From the NCBI RefSeq assembly GCF_008033115.1, contig NZ_CP041203.1, positions 2,232,001 through 2,296,000 on the forward strand: a stretch of DNA of 64,000 nucleotides, in the 5' to 3' direction. The first letter of the stretch is position 1, and the number at the start of each line of letters is the position of its first letter. The position numbers and the translations under genes are program-made. The DNA is from Cellulomonas sp. Y8. GTDB taxonomy: Bacteria; Actinomycetota; Actinomycetes; Actinomycetales; Cellulomonadaceae. The notes under the pieces were generated by a model, which did no database searches, had not been told where the DNA came from, and saw only the letters and a list, made by a program, of their open reading frames with translations. Positions 29,101 to 36,373 of this stretch are shown here, one piece after another.

Positions 29101-30689
29101 ACCATCTGCAGGATCACCGACGCGAGCGAGGTGCGCAGGATCTCGGGCTCGGTGAACCGCGGCCGGGACGCGAAGTCGTCCTCGGAGTACAGCCGGATCG
29201 CGATGCCGTCGGCGACGCGCCCGCACCGGCCCGACCGCTGGTTCGCCGACGCCTGCGAGATCGGCTCGATCGGCAGCCGCTGCACCTTGGTGGCCTTGGA
29301 GTACCGGGAGATGCGCGCGGTGCCGGGGTCGACGACGTACCGGATGCCCGGCACCGTCAGCGAGGTCTCCGCGACGTTGGTGGCGAGCACGACGCGGCGG
29401 GTGCCGTGCTGCTGGAACACCCGGTGCTGCTCCGCGGCAGACAGCCGGCCGTACAGCGGCAGCAGCTCGACGGCGTCGGGTCGGCGCTGGTCCTGGACCC
29501 GCGGGCCCAGGTGGCCGCGCAGCGCCTCCTCGGCGTCGCGGATCTCCCGCTCGCCGGAGAGGAACACCAGGACGTCGCCGGGCCCCTCGGCGGCGAGCTC
29601 GTCGACCGCCTCGCAGATCGCCGTCATCAGGTCGCGGTCCTCGGCGGGCGGCGGCGTCCGCGCGCCCTTCGCCGGGGCGCCGCGGGAGCCGGCGCGCGGG
29701 CGGGTGCCGTCGTCCGCGTCGAGGTCGTCCGGGTCGTCGGTGGGGCGGTCGGGGGACAGCGGGCGGTACCGGAGCTCGACGGGGTAGGTGCGCCCGGTGA
29801 CCTCGACGACCGGCGCCGGGACGCCGTCGGGGTGCTCGGTGTCCGCCGGGCCGGCGAAGTGCGCCGCGAACCGTGCGGAGTCGATCGTCGCCGAGGTGAT
29901 GACGACCTTGAGCTCCGGGCGGCGCGGCAGCAGCTGCGCCAGATAGCCCAGGATGAAGTCGATGTTGAGCGACCGCTCGTGCGCCTCGTCGATGATCAGC
30001 GTGTCGTAGGCGCGGAGCTCCGGGTCGCGCTGGATCTGCGCGAGCAGGATGCCGTCGGTCATGACCTTCACCAGCGTGCGGTCCGACGACTCGTCGGTGA
30101 ACCGGACCTGGTAGCCGACGAGCTCGCCGATCGTGGTGCCCAGCTCCTCCGCGATCCGCTCCGCGACCGTGCGGGCGGCGATCCGGCGGGGCTGCGTGTG
30201 CCCGATCTGGCCGTCCCGGCCGCGGCCGAGCTCCAGGGCGATCTTGGGCAGCTGGGTGGTCTTCCCGGACCCGGTCTCGCCGGCGACGATGACGACCTGG
30301 TGGTCGCGGATCGCGGCGGCGATCTCGGCCCGGCGCGCCGACACCGGCAGCTGCTCCGGGTAGACGACCGGGGGGAGGAGCACGGCTCGGCGCGCGTCGG
30401 CGAGGGCCGTCAGGCGCCGGGCGCGGGACTCGCGGCCGCGGCGGGGGTCCTGGGCGCGGGGAGCGTCCGGGGTGCGGCGGCCGCCGCGGCGGGCGTCGGG
30501 GTCGTCGGCCGCCCGGTCACCCGGGGCCTGGTCGTGGTGGCGCTGCTCCGGCGCGCGGCCGTCGCCGGCGGGGCGCCGCCCGCGTCCGCCGCGTCGCCGC
30601 CGGGGACGCCCGGGTGCGGCGTCGTCGCCGCCGTCGCCGCTCGCGGGACGGGGGGCGGGGGCGGGGCTGGTGGGGTCGGCGGCTGTCAT
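26145..30689 (-). CDS. hrpA: ATP-dependent RNA helicase HrpA (DEAH box)
   Basis: The 1514-residue product is a DEAH helicase: Walker A GETGSGKT at about residues 137-144, QPRRIAAR, IIDEAHERSLN, SATID, FLSGEREI, TNVAETSLTVPGI and QRSGRCGR. HA2, OB-fold and the long HrpA C-terminal region (DUF3418) follow. It is longer than E. coli HrpA (1300), partly because of a roughly 100-residue Arg/Gly/Asp-rich, probably disordered N-terminus that could bind RNA. HrpA resolves stalled or collided ribosomes in E. coli. ATG 30689 is the start. Confidence 0.93.
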   Translation of the reverse strand: MTAADPTSPAPAPRPASGDGGDDAAPGRPRRRRGGRGRRPAGDGRAPEQRHHDQAPGDRAADDPDARRGGRRTPDAPRAQDPRRGRESRARRLTALADARRAVLLPPVVYPEQLPVSARRAEIAAAIRDHQVVIVAGETGSGKTTQLPKIALELGRGRDGQIGHTQPRRIAARTVAERIAEELGTTIGELVGYQVRFTDESSDRTLVKVMTDGILLAQIQRDPELRAYDTLIIDEAHERSLNIDFILGYLAQLLPRRPELKVVITSATIDSARFAAHFAGPADTEHPDGVPAPVVEVTGRTYPVELRYRPLSPDRPTDDPDDLDADDGTRPRAGSRGAPAKGARTPPPAEDRDLMTAICEAVDELAAEGPGDVLVFLSGEREIRDAEEALRGHLGPRVQDQRRPDAVELLPLYGRLSAAEQHRVFQQHGTRRVVLATNVAETSLTVPGIRYVVDPGTARISRYSKATKVQRLPIEPISQASANQRSGRCGRVADGIAIRLYSEDDFASRPRFTEPEILRTSLASVILQMVAVGVATGPDDVASFPFVDPPDTRAVRDGVQLLTELGALETGPSGTRLTDTGRALAQLPMDPRLARMIVEGGRRGVAREVMIVAAALSIQDPRERPVETRAQADQLHARFADPTSDFLAYLNLWQYVRDAQRDLSGSAFRRLCKAEYLNYLRLREWQDVVTQLKELAKPLGITMNPPRTTDRDLSEERDPATEGRGAHRLEWDADRVHVALLSGLLSQIGMQEASDLSGGGAQARGKGRGDGGRTPDRRGRNEYLGARGAKFAIFPGSGLAKKPPAWVMAGELVETSRLWARDAARIQPEWAEDLAGHLVKRSYSEPSWSSKQGAAMALERVLLYGVPIVTGRRVLFGKVDAEHARELFIRHALVEGDWTTHHAFFAENRRLLKEAEDLEARSRRRGLVVDDDALFDFYDERIPDDVVSARHFDQWWKGARRSDPDLLTFTRELLVTDEGGVDESSFPSTWPQGDLALPLTYQFQPGTDADGVTVHVPLVALARVRPEGFDWMVPGLREELVTATIRALPKPVRVQLVPAPDVARDVVGWLDAHTASWEDTVRAADAAPSYETAFRQAVRALRDVVVPDGAVDLDRLPPHLRMTFRVSDDRGRVLDEGKDLAVLQRKLAARTQDAVSTAVRSAVRDAMADARARSGEAGGDGGPVAAAARDGAAAVPGPGARAATPALPGFDGTDLGTWPADLPGGALPERVETQDASGLTVRGYPALVEHGSGPAATVRVEVLADAGDQAVRHRRGLRRLLVRDVGLAPGRITSRWSGTQALTLAASPYPSTEALVADVQLAAVDRLLTEHLAGRPATVVRSADAYAAARGFVRDRLEDAVHRVVQDLVAVLAAARDLDGAVRGTRSLALLGTVRDVQEQAERLVHDGFVSETGADRLPHLARYLRAAAYRLDRAAGNPARDEQLAWQVRDLEQLLGQTRARVTSRTLVPADLAALDDARWLLEELRVSLFAQQLGTPVPVSEKRIRKALAALA

Positions 30690-30760
30690 CGGCGGTCCAT
30701 TGTCACCGCACCCGAGCCGCGGACGCGATCTCGATTCGCGCAGAGCGATCACCCGGACGC

Positions 30761-30828
30761 CGAGATCGGTGCCTCGCGCCGAGATCGGTGGCAGGAGACA
30801 CCGATCTCGGGCGGGAGCACCGATCTCG
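30761..30828. repeat. 19-bp-phased hairpin element C (core GAGATCGGTG / CACCGATCTC)
   Basis: Forward cores start at 30762 and 30781; inverted cores CACCGATCTC start at 30799 and 30818. All spacings within an orientation are 19 bp. The outer pair forms 12 perfect bp and the inner pair 11. The element lies 17 bases downstream of the beta-glucosidase stop on the minus strand and about 70 bases upstream of the hrpA start. It differs from element B by a T-to-A core change matched by A-to-T in the inverted arms. Confidence 0.85.
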
Positions 30829-30844
30829 ACGACCGGCAGGCGGC

Positions 30845-33577
30845 TCAGCGCACGATCGCGTCCGAGATCGCCAGGGTGCCGCGGAGCCGGATGTCGTCCG
30901 ACGCCGCCCCCACCAGCACGGGGATGGTGCCGGTCGGGGTGCGCCACGCGTCGAGGTCGACGTCCCAGTAGGACAGCGACTCCGGGCTGAGCGTCACGGT
31001 GACGGTCTGCGTCTGCCCCGGCGCGAGCGTCGCGGTGCCGAAACCGGCCAGGCTGATCGGGGCGCTGCTGACCCGGCGGGTCGGCAGGTTCCCGACGTAG
31101 ACCTGGACGGTCTCGGTGCCGGCGACCGTGCCGGTGTTGGTCACGTCGACCGTGGCCTGCAGCTGCGAGCCGCCGTCGGCGCCGGGGACGACCGCGGTGC
31201 GCAGGTTCGCGTACTGGTAGGTCGTGTACGACAGGCCGTGACCGAACGCGTACTGCGGCGTGATCCCGTTCTCGGCGTACCCGCGGTACCCGACGAAGAT
31301 CCCCTCGCTGAACTGCTGGTCCAGCCCGTCGCCCGGGTACTGCGACGGGTCGCTGACCGGCGTGGAGGCCTCGTCGACCGGGATCGTCACCGGCAGCCGG
31401 CCGGAGGGGTTGACGTCGCCGAACAGGATGCCGGCGACCGCCGCCCCCTGCTCCTGCCCGCCGAACCAGTTGTGCAGCACGGCGCCCACGCCGCCGTCCC
31501 AGTCGGACGTCTGCACGACGCTGCCCACCTCGAGCACGACGATCGTGCGCGGGTTGGCCGCTGCCACCTGGCGGATCAGCTCCGCCTGCCCGTTCGGCAG
31601 GTCGAGGCTCGGCCGGTCGCCGCCCTCGGAGGAGTAGTCCCGCACGACGACGACCGCCGCCTGCGCGGACCGTGCGGCCTGCGCGGCCGCCTGGACGCTC
31701 GGCGTCACGACCGGCTCCGGCGGGGTCCAGCCCAGCTTGAACGCGGCACCGGCGTCGGTGCCCCCTGGGGAGTCGTTGGTGTACTCGGCCCGCAGGGCGT
31801 AGGTCTGGCCGGCGACGAGGTCCACCGGCGCCGTGGTGACGGCGGCGGGGTCGCCGGACGGCCCGGTGGTCAGCACCGGCTGGTCGTCGAGGAAGACGGT
31901 GCTGGTGCCGTTGGTCGTGGCGGCGAGCTCGTACGTGCCGGTGACCGGGGCGGTGAGCGTGCCGGTCCAGCGGATCGACGCGTTGTGGTCGTTGTCCTGC
32001 AGCGGGAAGTGCGGCGACTGCGAGTTCAGCCCCTCGAACAGGTAGAACCCGCCGTTGATGCCGACGTACGGCTCGGTCCGGTCGACCGCCGGGGCGCCCG
32101 ACAGGTCGTCGCTGTCGAAGTACTCGACGCGGACGCCGGCCCCGTCGCCGAGCGCGGAGGTGAGGAAGTCGGACGGGATCGGGTCCGGCCCCGCCAGCAG
32201 CGAGGTGGAGGTGACGGGGTCGTTGCCCGGCGTGTGCGTGACGGTCACGCCGGCGGCCACGCGGTCCTGGATGCCCTGCAGCGGGCTGATCGTCCGCGTC
32301 GGGTTCACCAGCGAGGAGCCGCCGCCCTGGACGACGACGTCCGCGTCGGCTCCGATCACCGCGATCGACCCGACGCCCGGGCCCAGCGGCAGCGCGCCGT
32401 CGTTCCTCAGCAGCACCGAGGCCCGCTCGGACACCTGCCGCGCGAAGGCCGAGTTGGCGTCCTCGGGCAGCGGGCTGATGGTCGGCGGGTTGTCGAACAG
32501 CCCGAGCGCGACCATCGGGCGCAGGATCCGCAGCACGGCGTCGTCGATCCGCGACGTCGGGACCTGACCCGCGCGCACCGCGTCGAGCAGCGGCCCGCAG
32601 AAGAAGCAGTCGCCGGGCCCCACCTCGGGGGTGAAGTTCCCGGGCATCTCCTGGTCCATCCCGGCGAGGACCGCCTGCACCGTGCTCGGCGTGGCGCCGT
32701 AGTCGCTCATCACCCAGCCCTGGAACCCGAGCTGCTGCTTGAGGATCTGGTTGAGGGTCTCGTCGTTCTCGCAGCCGCGGACGCCGTTGATGCCGTTGAA
32801 CGAGCACATCGCCGACCCGGCGCGGCCCTCGTCCTGGGCGATCGCGAACGGCCGCGTGTAGATCTCCTGCAGCGTCCGCTCGTCGAGGACGGCGTTACCG
32901 CCGATCAGCCGGTTCTGCTCCTGCGTGTAGACGTTGTAGTGCTTGAGGTCGGCGATCACCGGGTTCGACTGGATGCCGCGCACCTCCGCGGCGGCCATGT
33001 CCCCGGACAGCAGCGGGTCCTCGCCGAAGCCCTCGAAGTTGCGGCCGCCCTGCGGGACGCGCCCGATGTCGAGCGCCGGGCCCAGCAGCACGTTGTGCCC
33101 CGTGCGGTGCGCCTCGTCGCCGGCCAGCCGGCCGTACTCCTGCGCGAGCGACGCGTCCCACGTCGCGGCCAGGGCCAGCGGCGAGGGCAGCTGCGTCGAC
33201 AGCTTCCCGTTCACGTCGGGGTTGGCGATCCGCACGCCCGCCGTCCCGTCGGCCATGGTCAGGGCCGGGATGCCGACCCGCTCGATCGGGGCGTTGTAGA
33301 AGCCGAAGAAGTTGTTCAGCTCCCCGTGCATCATGTTGACCTTCTCGTCGAGGGTCATCCGCCGCAGGATCGCCCGCGCGCGGGCGGTGTCGTCCGGCGA
33401 CTCGTCCCACCAGAAGTCCGACGGGAACGACTGCGCCTCCTGCAGGGCCTCGGTGACCGCGGTCTCCACCGCGGGGTCGTCGTCGGGAGAGGCCGCCGCG
33501 GCGGCTCCGACCGGGACTGTCAGCGCCAGTGCCGCGAGGATCGCGGGCACGCTGGCGCGCCGGGTACGTGGGTGCAT
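30845..33577 (-). CDS. Secreted GH3 beta-glucosidase with PA14 domain
   Basis: The 910-residue product begins with a Sec signal (residues 1-29, ending near AAAAA). The GH3 N-terminal barrel follows, with ADLKHYNVYTQEQNR and WVMSDYGAT, where D292 is the expected nucleophile (SDY instead of the commoner SDW). A PA14 domain (about 475-617, VEYFDSDDLSG) is inserted in the C-terminal sandwich, and a fibronectin-like domain closes the protein. PA14 in GH3 enzymes shapes substrate size. AGGGGG sets ATG 33577. It probably acts on cello- or other oligosaccharides outside the cell. Confidence 0.93.
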   Translation of the reverse strand: MHPRTRRASVPAILAALALTVPVGAAAAASPDDDPAVETAVTEALQEAQSFPSDFWWDESPDDTARARAILRRMTLDEKVNMMHGELNNFFGFYNAPIERVGIPALTMADGTAGVRIANPDVNGKLSTQLPSPLALAATWDASLAQEYGRLAGDEAHRTGHNVLLGPALDIGRVPQGGRNFEGFGEDPLLSGDMAAAEVRGIQSNPVIADLKHYNVYTQEQNRLIGGNAVLDERTLQEIYTRPFAIAQDEGRAGSAMCSFNGINGVRGCENDETLNQILKQQLGFQGWVMSDYGATPSTVQAVLAGMDQEMPGNFTPEVGPGDCFFCGPLLDAVRAGQVPTSRIDDAVLRILRPMVALGLFDNPPTISPLPEDANSAFARQVSERASVLLRNDGALPLGPGVGSIAVIGADADVVVQGGGSSLVNPTRTISPLQGIQDRVAAGVTVTHTPGNDPVTSTSLLAGPDPIPSDFLTSALGDGAGVRVEYFDSDDLSGAPAVDRTEPYVGINGGFYLFEGLNSQSPHFPLQDNDHNASIRWTGTLTAPVTGTYELAATTNGTSTVFLDDQPVLTTGPSGDPAAVTTAPVDLVAGQTYALRAEYTNDSPGGTDAGAAFKLGWTPPEPVVTPSVQAAAQAARSAQAAVVVVRDYSSEGGDRPSLDLPNGQAELIRQVAAANPRTIVVLEVGSVVQTSDWDGGVGAVLHNWFGGQEQGAAVAGILFGDVNPSGRLPVTIPVDEASTPVSDPSQYPGDGLDQQFSEGIFVGYRGYAENGITPQYAFGHGLSYTTYQYANLRTAVVPGADGGSQLQATVDVTNTGTVAGTETVQVYVGNLPTRRVSSAPISLAGFGTATLAPGQTQTVTVTLSPESLSYWDVDLDAWRTPTGTIPVLVGAASDDIRLRGTLAISDAIVR

Positions 33578-33640
33578 CGTCGAACCCCCTGGATCACGGG
33601 TCGCCCGCACGTCCCGCGGGCGTCGTCGCCTGGTCGGGTC

Positions 33641-33669
33641 AGTAGGTCACCCGTTCGGGTGAGGGTCAA
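33641..33669 (-). promoter_or_regulatory. Promoter with palindromic operator in its spacer, upstream of the GH3 gene
   Basis: On the minus strand TTGACC (33669-33664) is followed after 17 bp by CCTACT (33646-33641). The spacer holds TCACCCG-AA-CGGGTGA (33662-33647), a perfect 7-bp palindrome with a 2-bp centre. A repressor bound there would block RNA polymerase. No candidate repressor gene is adjacent. The rest of the 440-base gap to 34017 shows nothing else I can name except the -10 of the next gene. Confidence 0.6.
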
Positions 33670-34017
33670 GGGGTGGGTGCCGGGGGCAACCGGGCGCGGC
33701 GAGGGCGTGCCGGGCGGCGGCGGGCGACTGACCACCGGGGTCACCGACGACCGGCGCCCCGGACCTCCCGGCGAGGCCGCGGTGGCGCGTGTCCGGGCGG
33801 TCCGGTCACCGGACGGATGCGGGTCACGTGGTGGACGCGCGGGTCGGAGCCGGTCGACCGGTGCGTGGTCTGCGCGCGCCCTGACCTGCGTCGGCACGCC
33901 GGCCGCGATCGGGGGCGGCGACGGACGCACCGCGCGACCGCCTCGCTGACCTGGTGAGCAGCGGTCGGGAGCGCCGTGCCGCGGCCCCTGTCGGACCCGG
34001 CTCGTAGGGTGGCGGGC

Positions 34018-34530
34018 ATGACGAGCGAGCAGGACCACGGCGCGGCCACCGAGGGCGAGCGGCGCGCCGCGCAGGCGCTCGCGGACGCGGGCATCGCGCA
34101 CGAGATCGTCCGGCACGGCCCGGTGCGCTCCCTCGCCGAGGCGGCCGCGGCTCGTGGCATCGACCCGTCGGGCATCGTCAAGACGCTGGTCGTGCGGCGC
34201 GGCGACGACGACTACCTGTTCGTGCTCGTCCCCGGCGACCGCACGATCTCGTGGCCCAAGCTGCGTGCGCTGCTCGGCGTGAGCCGGATGTCGATGCCGG
34301 ACGCGGCGACCGCCAAGGAGGTCACCGGGTACGAGCGCGGCACCATCACGCCGTTCGGCTCGCTGCGCGCCTGGCCGGTGGTGGCCGACGCGCGGGTGCC
34401 CGGCCGCCCCGCGTCCATCGGCGGGGGCGGGCACGGGGTCGGTGCCCGGGTCGACGGGGACGACCTCGTCCGGGCGCTGGGGGCCACCGTGGCGGACGTC
34501 ACCGAGCCGATGCCCGACGGCACGGCCTGA
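34018..34530 (+). CDS. YbaK/EbsC-family aminoacyl-tRNA deacylase
   Basis: The 170-residue product is a YbaK/prolyl-tRNA-editing-like domain. It shows GIAHEIVRHGPVRSLAEAAAARG, then GIVKTLVVRRGDDDYLFVLVPGDRTISWPKLRALLG (the lysine in IVKTLV is the conserved substrate lysine), and TPFGS near residue 115. These proteins hydrolyse mischarged tRNAs. TAGGGT (34005-34010) lies 7 bases before ATG 34018 with no Shine-Dalgarno, consistent with a leaderless mRNA. Confidence 0.88.
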   Translation: MTSEQDHGAATEGERRAAQALADAGIAHEIVRHGPVRSLAEAAAARGIDPSGIVKTLVVRRGDDDYLFVLVPGDRTISWPKLRALLGVSRMSMPDAATAKEVTGYERGTITPFGSLRAWPVVADARVPGRPASIGGGGHGVGARVDGDDLVRALGATVADVTEPMPDGTA

Positions 34531-34743
34531 CCGCCCGACGCCGCCATCCCGACCGGACGGTCAAGGTTCGGTCAAGATCGCGTCCCGGGAGCGGGAACGA
34601 AGCGGGCGACGGGTGCGTTGTCCCTGACGGAGCACGCGCTGGTCGCGCCTCCCGCGGACCTCGGGCCGGGCGCTCGGCATGCGCGCGCGACGCCGGGGGT
34701 CCATGATCGGGCGGCCCCACGCAGACTTGGAGAGAACGAGGAC

Positions 34744-35103
34744 ATGAACCTGACCGAGGATCCCACCCCCATCGGGGGGATCGACGTGACCGCCGCGCAC
34801 GGGCGCACGGTGGTCCGGCTGTGGGGCGAGGTCGACGGTGCGCTGCGGGCCGAGGCCAGCACCTCGATGGCGCAGGCGCTCGCGAGCACCGCGCCGATCG
34901 TGGTCGACGCGACCGACGTGACGTTCATCGACTCGTCCGGGCTCGCGTTCGTGCTGCAGCTGAACCTGGCCGCCGGCGAGACCGCGCAGGGCCTGACGCT
35001 GCGGGACCCGCACCGGCAGGTGCTGGAGAAGCTCGACATGCTCGGCATGGCCGGGGAGTTCGCCCTCGAGCCCGACGCCGCGCCGGAGCGCGCGATCGCC
35101 TGA
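34744..35103 (+). CDS. STAS-domain anti-sigma factor antagonist
   Basis: The 119-residue product is a single STAS domain. VVDATDVTFIDSSGLAFVLQ carries the DSSG loop (D63-S64-S65), where the serine is phosphorylated by a partner kinase in SpoIIAA/RsbV proteins. TVVRLWGEVDGALR is the first strand-helix unit. No RsbW-like kinase or sigma factor is nearby. The start at ATG 34744 has GGAGAGAACGAGG upstream. Confidence 0.9.
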   Translation: MNLTEDPTPIGGIDVTAAHGRTVVRLWGEVDGALRAEASTSMAQALASTAPIVVDATDVTFIDSSGLAFVLQLNLAAGETAQGLTLRDPHRQVLEKLDMLGMAGEFALEPDAAPERAIA

Positions 35104-35179
35104 CGGCCGCCACGCCCGTCGTCCACAGGCGACGCCCGCGGTGCGCGGGGATGTCGGTGCCGGCGGCTAGTTTCGAGGC

Positions 35180-36373
35180 ATGCGGCTCCTGCACACCTCC
35201 GACTGGCACCTGGGCCGCACCCTGCACGGCGTCGACCTGACGGCGCACCAGCAGGCCTTCCTCGACCACCTCATCGAGGTGGTCCGCGCGGAGCGGGTGG
35301 ACGCGGTGCTCGTCGCGGGCGACGTGTACGACCGCGCGATCCCGCCGGTCGAGTCGGTGGCCCAGCTGTCCGACGCGCTCCGCCGGCTGTCCGAGCACGC
35401 CGCGGTCGTCCTGACCCCGGGCAACCACGACTCGGCGATCCGGCTGGGCTTCGGCGCCGACCTCATGCAGGACCGGGTCCGGGTGCTCGCGCGCCTCGAC
35501 GACCTGGCGCGGCCGGTCGCGCTGCCGGGCGACGGGCACGACGTCCTGGTCTACGGCCTGCCGTACCTCGACCCCGACGCGGCCCGGCACGCGCTCGCCG
35601 CGCCCGACGCCGACGGGCCGCTGCCGCGCTCGCACGCCGCCGTGCTCGGCGCCGCGATGGACCGGGTCCGTGCCGACCTCGCCGCGCGCGCGGCCGAGGC
35701 CGCCGGCGCCGGCCGGGGTGCGCCCCGCTCCGTGGTGCTCGCGCACGCGTTCGTCGTGGGCGGCGCCGCCAGCGAGTCGGAGCGGGACATCCGGGTGGGC
35801 GGGGTCGACCACGCGCCGGCCTCCGTGTTCGAGGGCGTGGACTACGTCGCGCTCGGCCACCTGCACGGCCCGCAGCGGGTCGGTGACGGCGCCGGCGCGA
35901 CGGTGCTGCGGTACTCCGGCTCGCCGCTCGCGTACTCGTTCTCGGAGGCCCGGCACGCCAAGTCCACGGTGCTGGTCGACCTCGGCCCCTCGGGTGCGCC
36001 GGACGTCCGCCTGGTCCCGGCCCCCGTGCCGCGCCGCCTGACCGACCTGACCGGGCCGCTCGACGACCTGCTCGGCGCTGCCGGCGAGCAGCACCTCGAC
36101 GACTGGGTCCGCGTGACCGTCACCGACGCGCACCGCCCCGCCGACCTGTACCGCCGCGTCCGGGCCCGGTTCCCGCACGCGCTGGTGGTGCAGCACCAGC
36201 CGCCGGCGCGCGACGCCGGCCCTCGGGCCGCCGAGGTGACGGCCGCGCGCGACCCGCTGGAGGTCGCCGCCGAGTTCGTGCAGCACGTGAGCGGGTCCCG
36301 GCCGACCGACGCCGAGGCCGCGGTGCTGCGCCGCGCCTACGAGCAGGTCGTCGCGGCGGAGCGGAGCGCCTGA
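35180..36373 (+). CDS. sbcD: Exonuclease SbcCD subunit D
   Basis: The 397-residue product has the metallophosphoesterase motifs of SbcD/Mre11: HTSDWHLGRTLHG (residues 4-16), AGDVYDRAIPP, TPGNHDSAIRLG and later ALGHLHGPQRV. It is the nuclease subunit that with SbcC cuts hairpins and blocked DNA ends. TAGTTT (35168-35173) lies 6 bases before ATG 35180, suggesting a leaderless transcript. The stop shares one base with the sbcC start. Confidence 0.96.
   Translation: MRLLHTSDWHLGRTLHGVDLTAHQQAFLDHLIEVVRAERVDAVLVAGDVYDRAIPPVESVAQLSDALRRLSEHAAVVLTPGNHDSAIRLGFGADLMQDRVRVLARLDDLARPVALPGDGHDVLVYGLPYLDPDAARHALAAPDADGPLPRSHAAVLGAAMDRVRADLAARAAEAAGAGRGAPRSVVLAHAFVVGGAASESERDIRVGGVDHAPASVFEGVDYVALGHLHGPQRVGDGAGATVLRYSGSPLAYSFSEARHAKSTVLVDLGPSGAPDVRLVPAPVPRRLTDLTGPLDDLLGAAGEQHLDDWVRVTVTDAHRPADLYRRVRARFPHALVVQHQPPARDAGPRAAEVTAARDPLEVAAEFVQHVSGSRPTDAEAAVLRRAYEQVVAAERSA

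Noticed and set aside
34560..34580. Direct repeat GGTCAAG upstream of the STAS gene as a Pho-box-like site
   Set aside because: Only two short copies, not matching the known consensus and poorly placed relative to a promoter.
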